Counted from the first letter of the stretch, positions 15,995 to 25,150 are shown. The stretch is 64,000 nt of DNA from JADJOY01 sp016713535 [NCBI: Deltaproteobacteria bacterium] (GCA_016713535.1 JADJOY010000033.1:56860-120859), one strand, 5' to 3'. Notes: generated by a model not told the origin, from the sequence alone. A program made the numbers and translations.

Positions 15995-17203
15995 TCAGCC
16001 GCGCGGCGCGATCTGATATCCGGCTCGGGTGAGCCGATCGAGGAGCTCGCGGATGTGTTCGGGCCCACGCGCCTCGAGTGTGAGCTCGACGTCCGTCTCA
16101 CCGAGCTCGGCCGTGCTGAAGGCGCGCTGGTGGTGGATCTCCACGATGTTGGCGCGGGTTTCGGCGACCTCGGCCGTGAGGCGCGCGAGCGCGCCCGGGA
16201 TGTCCACGATTCGCACCATGAGCCGCACCAGCCGCCCGTCCTTGACCAGCCCGCGCTCGATGATCCGCGACAGGATGTTGACGTCGATGTTGCCGCCCGA
16301 GATCACCAGCACCACGCGCCGCCCGCTCAGCGCGAGCTTGCGGTTGACGAGCGCCGCCAGCGGCGTGGCGCCCGCCCCCTCGGCCACCGTCTTCTCGCGC
16401 TCCATCAACGTGAGGATCGCGCTCGCGATCTCCTCCTCGTCGACGGTCGCGATCCCATCCACCCACTCGCGCACCAGCGGAAACGTGTGCTCCCCCGCGC
16501 GCCGCACGGCGATGCCGTCGGCGAGGGTCCGACCGCCGCGCACCTCGACGATCTTCCCCGCCGCGAGCGCCGCCTCCATGGACGCGACACGCTCGGCCTC
16601 GACGCCGTAGACCCGCACCTTGGGCTTGATCGACTTCACCGCCAGCGCGATCCCGCCGATCAGTCCGCCGCCGCCCACCGGGACAACGATCGCCTCCACG
16701 TCGGGGAGCTGCTCGAGGATCTCGAGCCCCACGGTCCCCTGCCCCGCGATCACCGCGGGATCGTCGAAGGCGTGGATCCAGGTCAGACCGCGTTCGGCCG
16801 CGATCCGCCGCGCCTCACCACACGCCTCGTCGAAGTTGGTGCCGGCCAGCACCACTTCCGCGCCGAACGAGCGGCACGCCGCCGCCTTCATCAGCGGTGC
16901 CCCGATCGGCATGACGATGGTCGCGGCCAGGCCGAGGCGTTGCGCGCCCGACGCCACGCCCTGGCCGTGGTTGCCCGCCGACGCGCAGATCACGCCCGCG
17001 GCCTTCTCGGCGTCCGAGAGCAGCAAGAGCTTGTTCAGCGAGCCGCGGTCCTTGAACGAGCCGGTGCGCTGCAGGTTCTCGAGCTTGAGCCACACCTTGT
17101 TGCCGGTGAGCTGCGAGAGCGCCTCGGTGTATTCGAGCGGCGAGCGGTGGACGCTCGCCCGGATGCGCTCGCGGGCCGCGAGGACGTCGTCGACGGTGAC
17201 CAT
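15995..17203 (-). CDS. Threonine ammonia-lyase (PLP) with ACT domain
   Basis: A 402-residue fold-type II PLP enzyme that deaminates threonine to 2-oxobutanoate, feeding isoleucine synthesis or threonine breakdown. The PLP-binding lysine is in RTGSFKDRGS; CASAGNHGQGVA and the phosphate-binding VPVGGGGLIGG are both present. The C-terminal 75 residues (VRIVDIPGALARLTAEVA onward) form an ACT-like regulatory domain, as in the TdcB/YgeX-like short form rather than the long biosynthetic IlvA with two ACT repeats. Start ATG 17203; the longer frame to 17356 is not family-like. It lies 23 bases upstream of the zinc-ribbon membrane protein gene on the same strand, probably transcribed together by proximity only. 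Confidence 0.93.
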   Translation of the reverse strand: MVTVDDVLAARERIRASVHRSPLEYTEALSQLTGNKVWLKLENLQRTGSFKDRGSLNKLLLLSDAEKAAGVICASAGNHGQGVASGAQRLGLAATIVMPIGAPLMKAAACRSFGAEVVLAGTNFDEACGEARRIAAERGLTWIHAFDDPAVIAGQGTVGLEILEQLPDVEAIVVPVGGGGLIGGIALAVKSIKPKVRVYGVEAERVASMEAALAAGKIVEVRGGRTLADGIAVRRAGEHTFPLVREWVDGIATVDEEEIASAILTLMEREKTVAEGAGATPLAALVNRKLALSGRRVVLVISGGNIDVNILSRIIERGLVKDGRLVRLMVRIVDIPGALARLTAEVAETRANIVEIHHQRAFSTAELGETDVELTLEARGPEHIRELLDRLTRAGYQIAPRG

Positions 17204-17280
17204 GAGGTGCGGGACGGCCGGGTGGGCGTGTTCGCCCCGGGTGGCCGAACCCGCATGTTGAAGGGCGGGTGAACCCGAAG

Positions 17281-18306
17281 TCAACGCGTTCCGAGCGACG
17301 CCGCGAGCTGGCGCATGCCGTCGTCGAGGCTCACCTTCGGCTCGTAGCCGAGCCACGAGCGCGCCTTCTCGATCGAATACGGGTGCGGCCGCGTCACGAA
17401 CGGCACGGCGCTCGGCTCGGCGAGCGACTTGCGACCGAAGGCCCGCGCGCCACGCGCCATGGCCGCGAACGCCGCGATCGCCAGCGGCTTGGGCAGCGAG
17501 GGGAAGCCCTTCCGGCCCACCAGCGCACCCAGGCGCGTGAAGTACTCACGGAACGTGGTCTCGGCGCCGTCGGTCAGGTTGAACGCCTCACCGGTCGCCC
17601 CACGGTCGAGGGCTGCGAAGATCCCGTCGATGAGGTTGTCGACGTGGACGTGGTTCATGATCCCGCGTCCGCCGCCGATCAGCACGAAGAGCCCGCGCTT
17701 CATGAGCTCCGCTGGCCGCACCACCCACGGCACCGAGCCCGGTCCGTAGACGTCGCCCGGACGGATCACGATGGTCTCGAAGCTGCCGGGGCGGTGTAGC
17801 GGGCGCAGCGCCTCCTCGCTCTCGATCTTGGTCTGGCAGTAGGGGTTCCCCTCGCCCCTGAGCGGCCCCTCCTCGCTCACGAAGCGCGGGTACTCGAAGC
17901 CATACACCATCACCGACGACAGATGGATGAAGCGTGGTACGCCCGCCTCGCGCGCGACGCTCGCGACGTGACGCGTCCCGTCGACGTTGACGCGCCGGAA
18001 CTTCGCCCAATCGCCGCCCTCGTCGACGATCGCGGCGGTGTGGAACACCACGCTCGCGCCCACGCACAGCCGGTGCACGGCATCGGCGTCGTTCACGTCG
18101 CCCACGATCGTCTCGAAGCCGAGCGCTTCGGCGCGCCGCGCGGCCTCGGCGCCCAGGTCGAGACCGCGCACGCGCATCCCGCGTTCACGGGCGCGCTCGG
18201 CCATCCGCAAGCCGATGAAGCCCCCCGCGCCGGTGATCGCCATGAGCGGCGCGACACCCCTCGCGGCCGGCATCCGTTTCCCCTTGGGCGATCGACTCGG
18301 CGTCAT
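17281..18306 (-). CDS. NAD-dependent epimerase/dehydratase (extended SDR, 3-beta-HSD-like)
   Basis: A 341-residue extended short-chain dehydrogenase. The nucleotide-binding motif is AITGAGGFIGLRMAE (GxxGxxG) and the catalytic residues lie in the LSSVMVYG segment and the NPYCQTKIESE stretch (Y-x3-K). RPGDVYGPG and NHVHVDNLIDG are typical of the 3-beta-hydroxysteroid dehydrogenase/sterol-4-carboxylate branch. Start ATG 18306 overlaps the stop of the upstream FMN reductase by four bases (ATGA), so the two are translationally coupled. A second, similar enzyme is encoded at 60241-61308. The substrate (sugar nucleotide, sterol or other alcohol) is not determined. Confidence 0.87.
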   Translation of the reverse strand: MTPSRSPKGKRMPAARGVAPLMAITGAGGFIGLRMAERARERGMRVRGLDLGAEAARRAEALGFETIVGDVNDADAVHRLCVGASVVFHTAAIVDEGGDWAKFRRVNVDGTRHVASVAREAGVPRFIHLSSVMVYGFEYPRFVSEEGPLRGEGNPYCQTKIESEEALRPLHRPGSFETIVIRPGDVYGPGSVPWVVRPAELMKRGLFVLIGGGRGIMNHVHVDNLIDGIFAALDRGATGEAFNLTDGAETTFREYFTRLGALVGRKGFPSLPKPLAIAAFAAMARGARAFGRKSLAEPSAVPFVTRPHPYSIEKARSWLGYEPKVSLDDGMRQLAASLGTR

Positions 18307-18851
18307 CGCAGCCGCTCTAGGAGCGCCTGCATGAGCGCCACGAGCTGGTCGTGGACCTTCGCGTCCTTCAGCGCTCCCTCGGGCGTGAACGCATCCTGGG
18401 CGCGCGCCAGGTTGAGCTCCTTCGGCAGCAGGTAGACACCGAGCGTCATGAGCGAGGGCCTGAGCGCCGCGAGCCCGCGCAGGCCCCCGAAGCCGCCCAT
18501 GGAGGCGCTCGTGAGCGCCCCCCACTTGCCCTGGAAGACGTTGCCGCCGCCTCGCGACGCCCAGTCGACGGCGTTCTTGAGCGCGCCGGGCACACCCCAG
18601 TTGTATTCGGGGGTCGAGACGTAGAGGCCGGCGGCGCGCGCGATGCGCTCCTTGAGCGCCACGGCGCTCGGCGGCATGCCAGCCGCCTCGATGTCGCCGT
18701 CGTACACCGGCAGCGCCAGCTCCTTGAGATCGACCACGTCCACGTCGGCGCCGGCCTCGCGGAGCGCGGCGACGCCGAGGGCCAGGAGCTTGCGGTTGAA
18801 GGAGTCCTTGCGAAGGCTGCCGGGGATCGCGACGATCCTGGGGGCGCTCAT
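18303..18851 (-). CDS. NADPH-dependent FMN reductase family protein
   Basis: A 182-residue flavodoxin-fold reductase that moves electrons from NAD(P)H to FMN or to quinones/azo compounds. The FMN phosphate-binding loop is IPGSLRKDSFNRKL and the isoalloxazine-binding stretch is STPEYNWGVPGALKNAVDW, both hallmark segments of this family. The length is standard. It is the first gene of a two-gene unit with the epimerase, overlapping it by ATGA, and it is divergent from the D-2-hydroxyacid dehydrogenase gene across an 89-base promoter region. Confidence 0.92.
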   Translation of the reverse strand: MSAPRIVAIPGSLRKDSFNRKLLALGVAALREAGADVDVVDLKELALPVYDGDIEAAGMPPSAVALKERIARAAGLYVSTPEYNWGVPGALKNAVDWASRGGGNVFQGKWGALTSASMGGFGGLRGLAALRPSLMTLGVYLLPKELNLARAQDAFTPEGALKDAKVHDQLVALMQALLERLR

Positions 18852-18940
18852 GTCGACCTCCGTGGTGCCGCCGCGGCGCGGTCGAGCGAGGCGGCGGTGG
18901 GCGAAGCCTGTACTCTAGCCGGCTCGGCGCGGACGCGCCG

Positions 18941-19940
18941 ATGGAGATCCTCGTGAGCTCGAAGCCCGCTGCCCCCTCGATCGTGTTCCTCGACGCCGCC
19001 ACGCTCGGCGACGCCACCGATGCGCTCTCGGTCCTCGCCGAGTGCCACCCGTGCAAGATCCACGCGGTCACCTCGCCCGAGGACCGCCGCGCGCATCGCG
19101 GGCCACTCGATTGTCGTCACCAGCAAGGTCGCGCTGCGCGCGGACTCGCTGGCGTCACCGGCGGCCGAAGCGCTGCGGCTCATCGCGGTCGCCGCCACCG
19201 GCGTCGACATCATCGACCTCGACGCGGCGCGCTCGCGCGGAATCGCGGTGGCGAACGTCGTCGGGTACTCGACCCGCTCGGTCGCCGAGCACACCTGGTC
19301 GCTGATCCTCGAGCTCGCCACCCGCACCGGGAGGCTCGACCACGCGGTGCGGGCGGGTGGCTGGAGCTCGAGCCCGATCTTCACGATGTTCGACTACCCC
19401 CGCGTGGATCTGGCCGGGAAGACGCTCGGCATCGTCGGCCACGGCGCGATCGGACGCGCGGTCGCGGCGATCGGCGCGGCGTTCGGGATGACCGTGCTGA
19501 TCGCCGCGCGACCGGGTGCGAGCGGCGCCGTGCCCGTCGATCGCGTCCCCTTCGACGAGGTGCTCACCCGCTCCGACGTCGTGAGCCTCCACTGCCCGCT
19601 CACCGACGCCACGCGCGGGCTGATCAACGCCGCGACGCTCGCACGCATGAAGCGCGAGGCGTGGCTCGTGAACACCGCCCGCGGCGCCCTCGTCGACGAC
19701 GAGGCGCTCGTGGAGGCGCTGCGCTCCCGCCGGCTCGGCGGCGCGGCGCTCGACGTGCTGACCCGCGAGCCGCCGCCGGCGGCTCACCCGATCGTGCGCG
19801 CGATGCCCGAGCTGCCCACGCTCGTCGTGACCCCTCACGTCGCCTGGACGAGCCGAGAGGCGCGGCTCCGTCTGAGCGAGGGGATCGCCGACAACATCCA
19901 CGCCTTCCTCCGCGGCGAACGCAGGAACCGGGCGGTGTGA
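18941..19940 (+). CDS. D-2-hydroxyacid dehydrogenase (apparent frameshift)
   Basis: An NAD-dependent dehydrogenase of the glycerate/phosphoglycerate type that interconverts 2-oxoacids and D-2-hydroxyacids. The nucleotide motif is TLGIVGHGAIGRAVA (GxGxxG). Catalytic segments are NTARGALVDDEALVEAL and the His-containing TPHVAWTSREARLR, so the active site is complete. The reading frame breaks near 19081-19090: the N-terminal part (to about HAVTSPE) is in one frame and the rest (RIAGHSIVVTSKVALR on) in another; one added base in the GACCGCCGCGCG stretch joins them. The start may be ATG 18941 or GTG 18953, the latter preceded by GGAG. The product would be about 333 residues, normal for the family. 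Confidence 0.85.
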
Positions 19941-19956
19941 GCGCCCGGGCGTATCG

Positions 19957-20091
19957 CTGGAGGGCGGCGCTCCGTCGCCGCCGCGGGCTCGCACCGCGGG
20001 ACGAGCGCTTCGGCGGCGGCGAAGAATCGCGGCCCCTCCAGACCGGAAACGAGCGGCTGGCGCGCGAGGGCCTGGAGGGCGCGACTCCGAG
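19957..20091. repeat. Hairpin repeat cluster with CTCCGT loop
   Basis: The core at 19963-19982 is a perfect 7-bp hairpin, GGCGGCG and CGCCGCC around the loop CTCCGT. It is flanked by CTGGAG on the left; CTCCAG (about 20036-20041) and a further CTGGAG (about 20072-20077) lie to the right. The same loop and flanks recur at 20191, 45978, 46199 and 62242. Confidence 0.7.
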
Positions 20092-20133
20092 CCTGTGAAT
20101 CTTCCATCTGGGTCGCTCACGGAGGCCTCGTGG

Positions 20134-20239
20134 GCCCGGCGACGGGGGATGGAACCCCCGTCGCTACGATCGTTTTCGTAGCGCGGGGGGCTCCGTCCCC
20201 CCGCGGCGCTTCGCTCTCGCCCGATTTCTTCACGGGCTC
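20134..20239. repeat. Triple-hairpin interspersed repeat, copy 1
   Basis: About 106 bases that recur at 62186-62290 with fewer than ten differences. It contains three hairpins in a row: arms CGACGGGGG/CCCCCGTCG (20140-20163), GCTACGA/TCGTAGC, and GCGGGGGG/CCCCCCGC around CTCCGT (20183-20204). It lies in the 429-base gap before the methyltransferase gene and is read by the over-long open frame starting at 20130. Confidence 0.85.
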
Positions 20240-20369
20240 TCCGTCGCGCCGCGTCGCATCTCCGTCTTTACCCGCCGCGCGTCGACTGGTAGCTTCGAGG
20301 CATGCAGTTCCTAGCGCTAGGGCCTCCCGGCCTGGCAAACACGCCAGCATCCGGCATACGGGAGGCCCC

Positions 20370-21320
20370 TTGCATACCCCTCCACTCAGCGCCGTAACCC
20401 CCTCCGCTAGAGCTCCGCTCGGCGCCGCCCCGTACTCCTCCGAGCCGTTTCGGCTCGAACGACCCGACGACACGCCGCCTCCCCTCGAGGCGCTCGCGCA
20501 TCCCGCACGGGCCCGCCGAGTACCCGAGGCGCTCGACGCGCGGCCCCGCCATCCGCCGCGGCGCCCGGTCAGCCCACCGCCCACGCTCGTCCCCGAGCTC
20601 CAGGCGATCGCCGCGCAGCGCCCCGAGCCGTGCTGGGACTCGTTCCGCAGCAGGGTGGGCGCCGACCAATTCCGCGCGCTCCACGCGGTGCTCGCGCGCC
20701 GCATCACCGCGGGCTCGCGCGTCCTCGACTGGGGGGCCGCCACCGGACACCTGTCGTACACGTTGGTCCGCCTCGGCTACCGAGCCGTCGGCTTCGGACT
20801 CGGCGAGTGGGCCTTCCGCGGTTGCGTCGACGACGCGCGGTACGCATTCGTGCGCGGCGGCCGCGCCGACCTCGGCCGCCTGCCCTTTGCCGACGCGTCG
20901 TTCGACGCCGTCGTCTCGACCGGCCTTCTCGAGCACGTCCGCGAGGTGGGTGGCGACGAAGGCGAGAGCCTGAGCGAGATCCACCGCATCCTGCGTCCCG
21001 GCGGCTTGTTCGTGTGCGACCACCTGCCGAACCAGACGAGCTGGATGGAGCGAGCGGCCCAGACCCTCGGCGGCCATCCGCACCGCCGGCGTTTCGCCGA
21101 GTGGGACATCCGCCGCCTCCTCCATGACGCCGACCTGACGCTGCTCGAGTGGGCCCGCTATGGCTTCCTGCCGAGCGATCGATTCGCCCGGCTTCCGGCG
21201 TGGATCCGCGCCTCCGAGTCGATCGCCACGGCCTGGAACCTCGCCGACAGCGTCGGCGCGAGCCTCGGCAACAAGCTCTGCCAGAACCACCTCTTCGTCG
21301 CGCGCCGGCCGAGCGTATGA
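20370..21320 (+). CDS. Class I SAM-dependent methyltransferase
   Basis: A 316-residue protein whose C-terminal two thirds are a SAM methyltransferase: motif I RVLDWGAATGHLSYTLV, acidic motif II around AVGFGLGEW, motif IV LPFADASFDAVVSTGLLEHV and IHRILRPGGLFVCDHLPN. The first 80 residues are Pro/Arg-rich and poorly conserved-looking. The open frame begins at 20130 inside an interspersed repeat, so that start is rejected; TTG 20370 has GGAGG four bases upstream and is my choice, with a later start also possible. LPNQTSWMERAAQTLGGHPHR suggests membership of the group acting on lipids or glycans. Substrate unknown. Confidence 0.75.
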   Translation: MHTPPLSAVTPSARAPLGAAPYSSEPFRLERPDDTPPPLEALAHPARARRVPEALDARPRHPPRRPVSPPPTLVPELQAIAAQRPEPCWDSFRSRVGADQFRALHAVLARRITAGSRVLDWGAATGHLSYTLVRLGYRAVGFGLGEWAFRGCVDDARYAFVRGGRADLGRLPFADASFDAVVSTGLLEHVREVGGDEGESLSEIHRILRPGGLFVCDHLPNQTSWMERAAQTLGGHPHRRRFAEWDIRRLLHDADLTLLEWARYGFLPSDRFARLPAWIRASESIATAWNLADSVGASLGNKLCQNHLFVARRPSV

Positions 21321-21323
21321 TCG

Positions 21324-21665
21324 ATGGGCGCAGCCGAGCCGCTCGCGCACGACGAATCCGGAGCCATGATCCCTGTGGGTGCTTCGCGAAGCAGCGAGCG
21401 GACTGAGCACGCCGGTCGCAGCGGCGCGGCCGAAGCGCGCACGAGGGAGGCCAATCCCCTCAGGCTCAGCCTGATGTACACGACCGGCATGTTGCTCGTG
21501 GGATTGGGGCTGCCGGGCGCCCCCTTCGCGGCACTAGCGCTTTACTTCGAGGGTACGTTCGACTGGCCCGAGGCGGTTCAAGCCGCCTCCTGGCTGATCG
21601 CCATCGTCGCGGTGCTCGGGAGCGCACTCTGGATCGCGGCGAGTCATCTCGATCGACGGGCGTAG
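21324..21665 (+). CDS. Small membrane protein, hypothetical
   Basis: A 113-residue frame starting four bases after the methyltransferase stop. The first 45 residues are hydrophilic; the rest holds two convincing membrane helices (YTTGMLLVGLGLPGAPFAALAL and ASWLIAIVAVLGSALWIAA) separated by YFEGTFDWPEAVQ. The tight spacing suggests co-transcription. No family recognised; the start could also be ATG 21366. The following 234 bases (21666-21899) hold nothing I can identify. Confidence 0.42.
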   Translation: MGAAEPLAHDESGAMIPVGASRSSERTEHAGRSGAAEARTREANPLRLSLMYTTGMLLVGLGLPGAPFAALALYFEGTFDWPEAVQAASWLIAIVAVLGSALWIAASHLDRRA

Positions 21666-21899
21666 CGCGACTTACACGGACGACGGGCCGCGCGCCGGTT
21701 GTGACCGAACCGCGCGAAAGCCCGCCAACTGAAGAGCCCGAACCCTGTGGCCGCCCCGCCGCTGGCTTCGAGCTGTCGCATCGAGCGGCGCACGTCGGTC
21801 GCGGTCGGCGCTAATCCCGGCGATCCGAAATCGGATCGTGGTTGAGCCCCTCCCGGTTCACGCGCATCGCGCCTGGTGCACGCTCCGCGACCCCAGCCC

Positions 21900-22445
21900 T
21901 CAATCCGCAGCCGGCATCCGGTAGCCGTCAGCCACGATCCGCTCGGCCATCTGGTCGTAGAGGGTGGGGTCCGTAGGGGTGACCGCCGCCAGCCCGTCGA
22001 CGTAACGGTTGTACATGCAGAACGCGGCCGCGATGAGGACCGTGTCGTGGATCTCGAGGTCGGTCGCTCCGGCCGCTCGCGCAGCGTCGATCGACGCCGG
22101 CGTCACGGCCTTCCCGCTCTTTTGCACCTGCGCCGCGATGCTGAGCAGCGCCTTCATCTTGTCGGAGATCGGAGCTGCCTCGGGTGCGCGCAGCGCCTCG
22201 CTGACCACGGATCGCCCGCCGTCGAGCTGCTTGGCAGCGAAGGCGCTGTGGGACTGACAGCAGAAATCACACTCGTTTCGGCTCGACACGAACGCGGCGA
22301 TCAGCTCTCGGTCGCCGCGCGACAGAGAATGAGCGGAGCGCAGCAGCACCTCGGCGAGGTCACAAAGCGGCCCGGCCGTTTCGGGTCGAAACGCCATGAG
22401 CGACCGGATCCCAGGCAGATCCTCGGAGACAGGAATGTGCGGCAC
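21900..22445 (-). CDS. Carboxymuconolactone decarboxylase/AhpD-like (peroxidase-related) protein
   Basis: A 181-residue all-helical protein of the AhpD/CMD superfamily. The signature E-C-D-F-C-C-Q-S-H-S, with the redox CxxC (Cys-Asp-Phe-Cys) and a His four residues after the second Cys, matches the AhpD-type active site used for hydroperoxide reduction or alkylhydroperoxidase support. Start GTG 22445, with a weak GGAG about ten bases upstream. It is the last gene of the leftward UnbV-UnbU-AhpD unit, 27 bases after the UnbU-like gene. Confidence 0.88.
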   Translation of the reverse strand: MPHIPVSEDLPGIRSLMAFRPETAGPLCDLAEVLLRSAHSLSRGDRELIAAFVSSRNECDFCCQSHSAFAAKQLDGGRSVVSEALRAPEAAPISDKMKALLSIAAQVQKSGKAVTPASIDAARAAGATDLEIHDTVLIAAAFCMYNRYVDGLAAVTPTDPTLYDQMAERIVADGYRMPAAD

Positions 22446-22472
22446 GGGTCTTCTCTCCTGGTTCGAGGCCGC

Positions 22473-23342
22473 TCATGCGGCCCTCCGTACATCGGGCGTC
22501 TTGCGAAGCTCGAGCCACAGCGCGATCGGCCCCACGATCGCGAGCGCGAAGATCGGCGGCCCGGTGAGGAGCACGTCGAGACCGTGGAAGCCGGTCTCGG
22601 GCAGCAACCGGATTCCGAACTCCACGAGCGCGATCGCGAGCACCACCACCACGCGACCGCGGCGCGTGCTCACCACCGTGCGCGGGTCGGTGAGCATGAA
22701 GAAGAGCAGCAGCATGTACATCGGGCCGGTGAGCGGCGCGATCTCGGTCAGCGGGTCGCGTCCGGTGAAGTGGGCCCGCAGCACGCCGAGCAGCGTGAAC
22801 GCCACGGCGTAGGTGCCGGAGATGTGGAAGAGCTTGGCTCTCCACACGACCATCAGGCCGATCGCCAGCACGAACCAGGAGACGACGTCGTTTCCCCACT
22901 GGTGCGAGAGCAGCGACATCGAGCTCGGCGCCAGGAGCAGCAGCGCCGCGAACGAGAAGTTCGTGGGATTCCAGAGGTGCCGGCCGCGGAAGACCAGCAC
23001 GTACTTGCTGGTGATGGCGATCAGCGCTCCGAGCCAGTAGGGCCAGAGGATCCCGGCCGCGGGCTTGGTCAGGATGGTGACCGAGTTCCCCGTGATGTAC
23101 GCGGAGAGGACGTTCGGAAACCGGCCGCGCAGGACGCGGCCCAGCACCAGCTCGGCGACGATCGCCGTGCCCAGCGCCGCGGCCATGCGGTCGTAGCCTC
23201 CCACGATGCCGCTCTCGCGCTGGCCGACCACCAGGATCAGCGTGATCAACGACGAAAACACGTACGGGGCGGGCACGGTGGGGACGCGCCAGCGGGGTCG
23301 GATGGCGACCGCCGCCGGCGCCTCGGACGCGAGCGTCGTCAT
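22473..23342 (-). CDS. UnbU-like/RnfD-NqrB-family membrane protein
   Basis: A 289-residue integral membrane protein with about nine hydrophobic segments, related to NQR2/RnfD redox subunits. The segment YITGNSVTILTKPAAG is where RnfD/NqrB proteins carry the Ser/Thr that binds FMN covalently; whether FMN is bound here is not certain. In enediyne antibiotic clusters this family is called UnbU and sits beside UnbV. Here its ATG (23342) overlaps the stop of the UnbV-like gene by four bases (ATGA), so the pair is coupled. A role in moving electrons across the membrane to or from the secreted partner is inference. Confidence 0.8.
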   Translation of the reverse strand: MTTLASEAPAAVAIRPRWRVPTVPAPYVFSSLITLILVVGQRESGIVGGYDRMAAALGTAIVAELVLGRVLRGRFPNVLSAYITGNSVTILTKPAAGILWPYWLGALIAITSKYVLVFRGRHLWNPTNFSFAALLLLAPSSMSLLSHQWGNDVVSWFVLAIGLMVVWRAKLFHISGTYAVAFTLLGVLRAHFTGRDPLTEIAPLTGPMYMLLLFFMLTDPRTVVSTRRGRVVVVLAIALVEFGIRLLPETGFHGLDVLLTGPPIFALAIVGPIALWLELRKTPDVRRAA

Positions 23343-25150
23343 GAGGACGGCTCCTGGACGGCGTGAAGTCGTCGAACACGCGGCGCCTCGAGCACCTGCT
23401 CGAGGCCCGACGGCCAGCGGACCACCGCTCGCTCGATGGCGGCGCCCACGCCGAGGCCGAAGTGCAGCCGCCGGTCGTTCTGGCTGCTGAATCCGCTGCC
23501 TCCGTCGACCACCTGCCTCTGTCGCAGGCGCTGGCCGGCGGTCGCCCACTCCAGGGTGACCTCGGCACCGATCGCCGAGCGGTTGCTGCGCGTACCGCGG
23601 AGCGCGAACTCCACCCAGTCGCGAGCGGGATCGACCTCGTTCCGGTAGACGAGCAGCGGGCCCTTCTGGTTCGCGACCACCACGTCGAGAGCGCCGCTGT
23701 TCCAGAGGTCGACGAGCGCCACGGCGCGGCCGTCGTAGAGGTCGTCGGCGCCCACGGCGGCCGCGACGTCGAAAAATCCCTCGCCGCCGCGATTCCGGAG
23801 CAGCCGGGAACGCTCGTACCCCGAGAGGCTCTTGTCGCCGATGGGCGCCCAGTTGCGGGTGTCCTGGAAGACGTTCCCCGCGGCGCCCGCCACCAGCGAC
23901 ATGTCGTACCAGTAGTCGCGGTGCCGATTCGCCGAGATGAACCCGTTCACGACGTAGAGGTCGAGCCACCCGTCGTGATCGAGGTCGCCGAACTGCGCTC
24001 CCCACGCCCAGCCGCAATCGGCGATCGGCCCATCGGCCACGTTCGGGAGATCGCCGTCGTCGGCGACCTGGTTCAGCCGCAGGTTGTTGCCCTGGTAGAG
24101 AAAACCCATCTTCGAGATGTTGGTAACGAAGACGTCGAGGCGGCCGCGGTTCCGTGTGTCGCCGAGCGCCACGGCCATGCCGCTCTTGCTGTCCTCGCCG
24201 AGGCCGACCGGGGCGAGCTCGAAGCGCCGCCCGGCGACGTTTCGCAGCAGCTCTTCGGGACCGTAGTCGTTGGCGAGGTAGAGGTCGGGCCAGCCGTCGC
24301 CGTCGAGATCCGCCGCGGCCACGGCCATCGTCCAGCGGGTGCTGTCGGCGCCCATCGCCGCCGTCACGTCTTCGAAGCGAGGCACGCCGTCCGCGTCCGA
24401 GCCGAGGTTTCGCCACAGCACGTTGTGGCCGCCGTTGGTCGCGAACTCGAAGCTGTCGTGCATGATCCGCGTCGTGGTCAGGTTCCAGAGGTCGAAGCGT
24501 TCGGGGAAATAACCGGTCACGTAGAGGTCGATGCGACCGTCCCGATCGTAGTCGAGCCACACGGCGCTCGCGGCGTTCATCCAGCGCTCGAGCCCGGCGC
24601 CCTCGGTGACGTCCGCGAAGCGCAGCTCCCCGGTCGGCACGTTCTCGTTCCGGAAGAGCTGGGCGCGGCCCCACTTGTAGACGAACAGGTCCTCGTCCCC
24701 GTCGTTGTCCACGTCCGCCCACACGGAGCCCATCGATACACCGCTGCCCTCGCGGTTGAGGTCCGCGACACCGGCGCGGGCGGCCTCGTCCTCGAAGTGG
24801 CCGTCCGACTGCTGTACGAAGAGCGCGTTTGGATGATCGAACGCGCTGTTGGTCACGTAGAGGTCCGGGCGTCCATCGCCGTTCACGTCCGCAACGGACA
24901 CGGAGGCGCCGAGCGCTCCGATGTACGCTTGGATGTTCTCGAGCTTGGAGTCGAGGATGGGCGCGTGATGGACGAAGTCCACCCCCACCTCCTTCGCGAC
25001 GTCCGTCAGCCGAAAGCCGAAGCGCGCGAGGGAGTCGCTCGCCGCGGGCGCCACGCGATCCGTCACCCGGTGCGCGTCGAGCCAGCGGGCCGAGCCGAGG
25101 AGCCCGACGAACATCAGCGTGACGGCGGTCTGGGGCAGCGAAACGCGCAT
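23339..25150 (-). CDS. UnbV-like (CRTAC1-family) secreted FG-GAP beta-propeller protein
   Basis: A 603-residue exported protein. An N-terminal signal anchor (VSLPQTAVTLMFVGLLGSA) precedes at least six FG-GAP/VCBS-type blades with calcium-binding loops such as ADVNGDGRPDLYVTN, ADVDNDGDEDLFVYK, LDYDRDGRIDLYVTGY, ADLDGDGWPDLYLAND and GDLDHDGWLDLYVVNGF. The last 90 residues (SNRSAIGAEVTLEWATAGQ to ERAVVRWPSGLEQVLE) are the ASPIC/UnbV domain (PF07593). It is the first gene of the operon with the UnbU-like protein and an AhpD-like enzyme. Family proteins are extracellular or periplasmic; the molecular activity is unknown. Confidence 0.92.
   Translation of the reverse strand: MRVSLPQTAVTLMFVGLLGSARWLDAHRVTDRVAPAASDSLARFGFRLTDVAKEVGVDFVHHAPILDSKLENIQAYIGALGASVSVADVNGDGRPDLYVTNSAFDHPNALFVQQSDGHFEDEAARAGVADLNREGSGVSMGSVWADVDNDGDEDLFVYKWGRAQLFRNENVPTGELRFADVTEGAGLERWMNAASAVWLDYDRDGRIDLYVTGYFPERFDLWNLTTTRIMHDSFEFATNGGHNVLWRNLGSDADGVPRFEDVTAAMGADSTRWTMAVAAADLDGDGWPDLYLANDYGPEELLRNVAGRRFELAPVGLGEDSKSGMAVALGDTRNRGRLDVFVTNISKMGFLYQGNNLRLNQVADDGDLPNVADGPIADCGWAWGAQFGDLDHDGWLDLYVVNGFISANRHRDYWYDMSLVAGAAGNVFQDTRNWAPIGDKSLSGYERSRLLRNRGGEGFFDVAAAVGADDLYDGRAVALVDLWNSGALDVVVANQKGPLLVYRNEVDPARDWVEFALRGTRSNRSAIGAEVTLEWATAGQRLRQRQVVDGGSGFSSQNDRRLHFGLGVGAAIERAVVRWPSGLEQVLEAPRVRRLHAVQEPSS

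Noticed and set aside
17281-19071. A single 596-codon frame joining the FMN reductase region and the epimerase
   Set aside because: Only the last 341 codons match the epimerase; the upstream part is a shifted reading of the FMN reductase gene, which is intact in its own frame.
20130-20369. N-terminal extension of the methyltransferase through the interspersed repeat
   Set aside because: The same peptide is read from the repeat copy at 62186-62290 in front of an unrelated gene, so it is repeat-derived; TTG 20370 with GGAGG is a better start.
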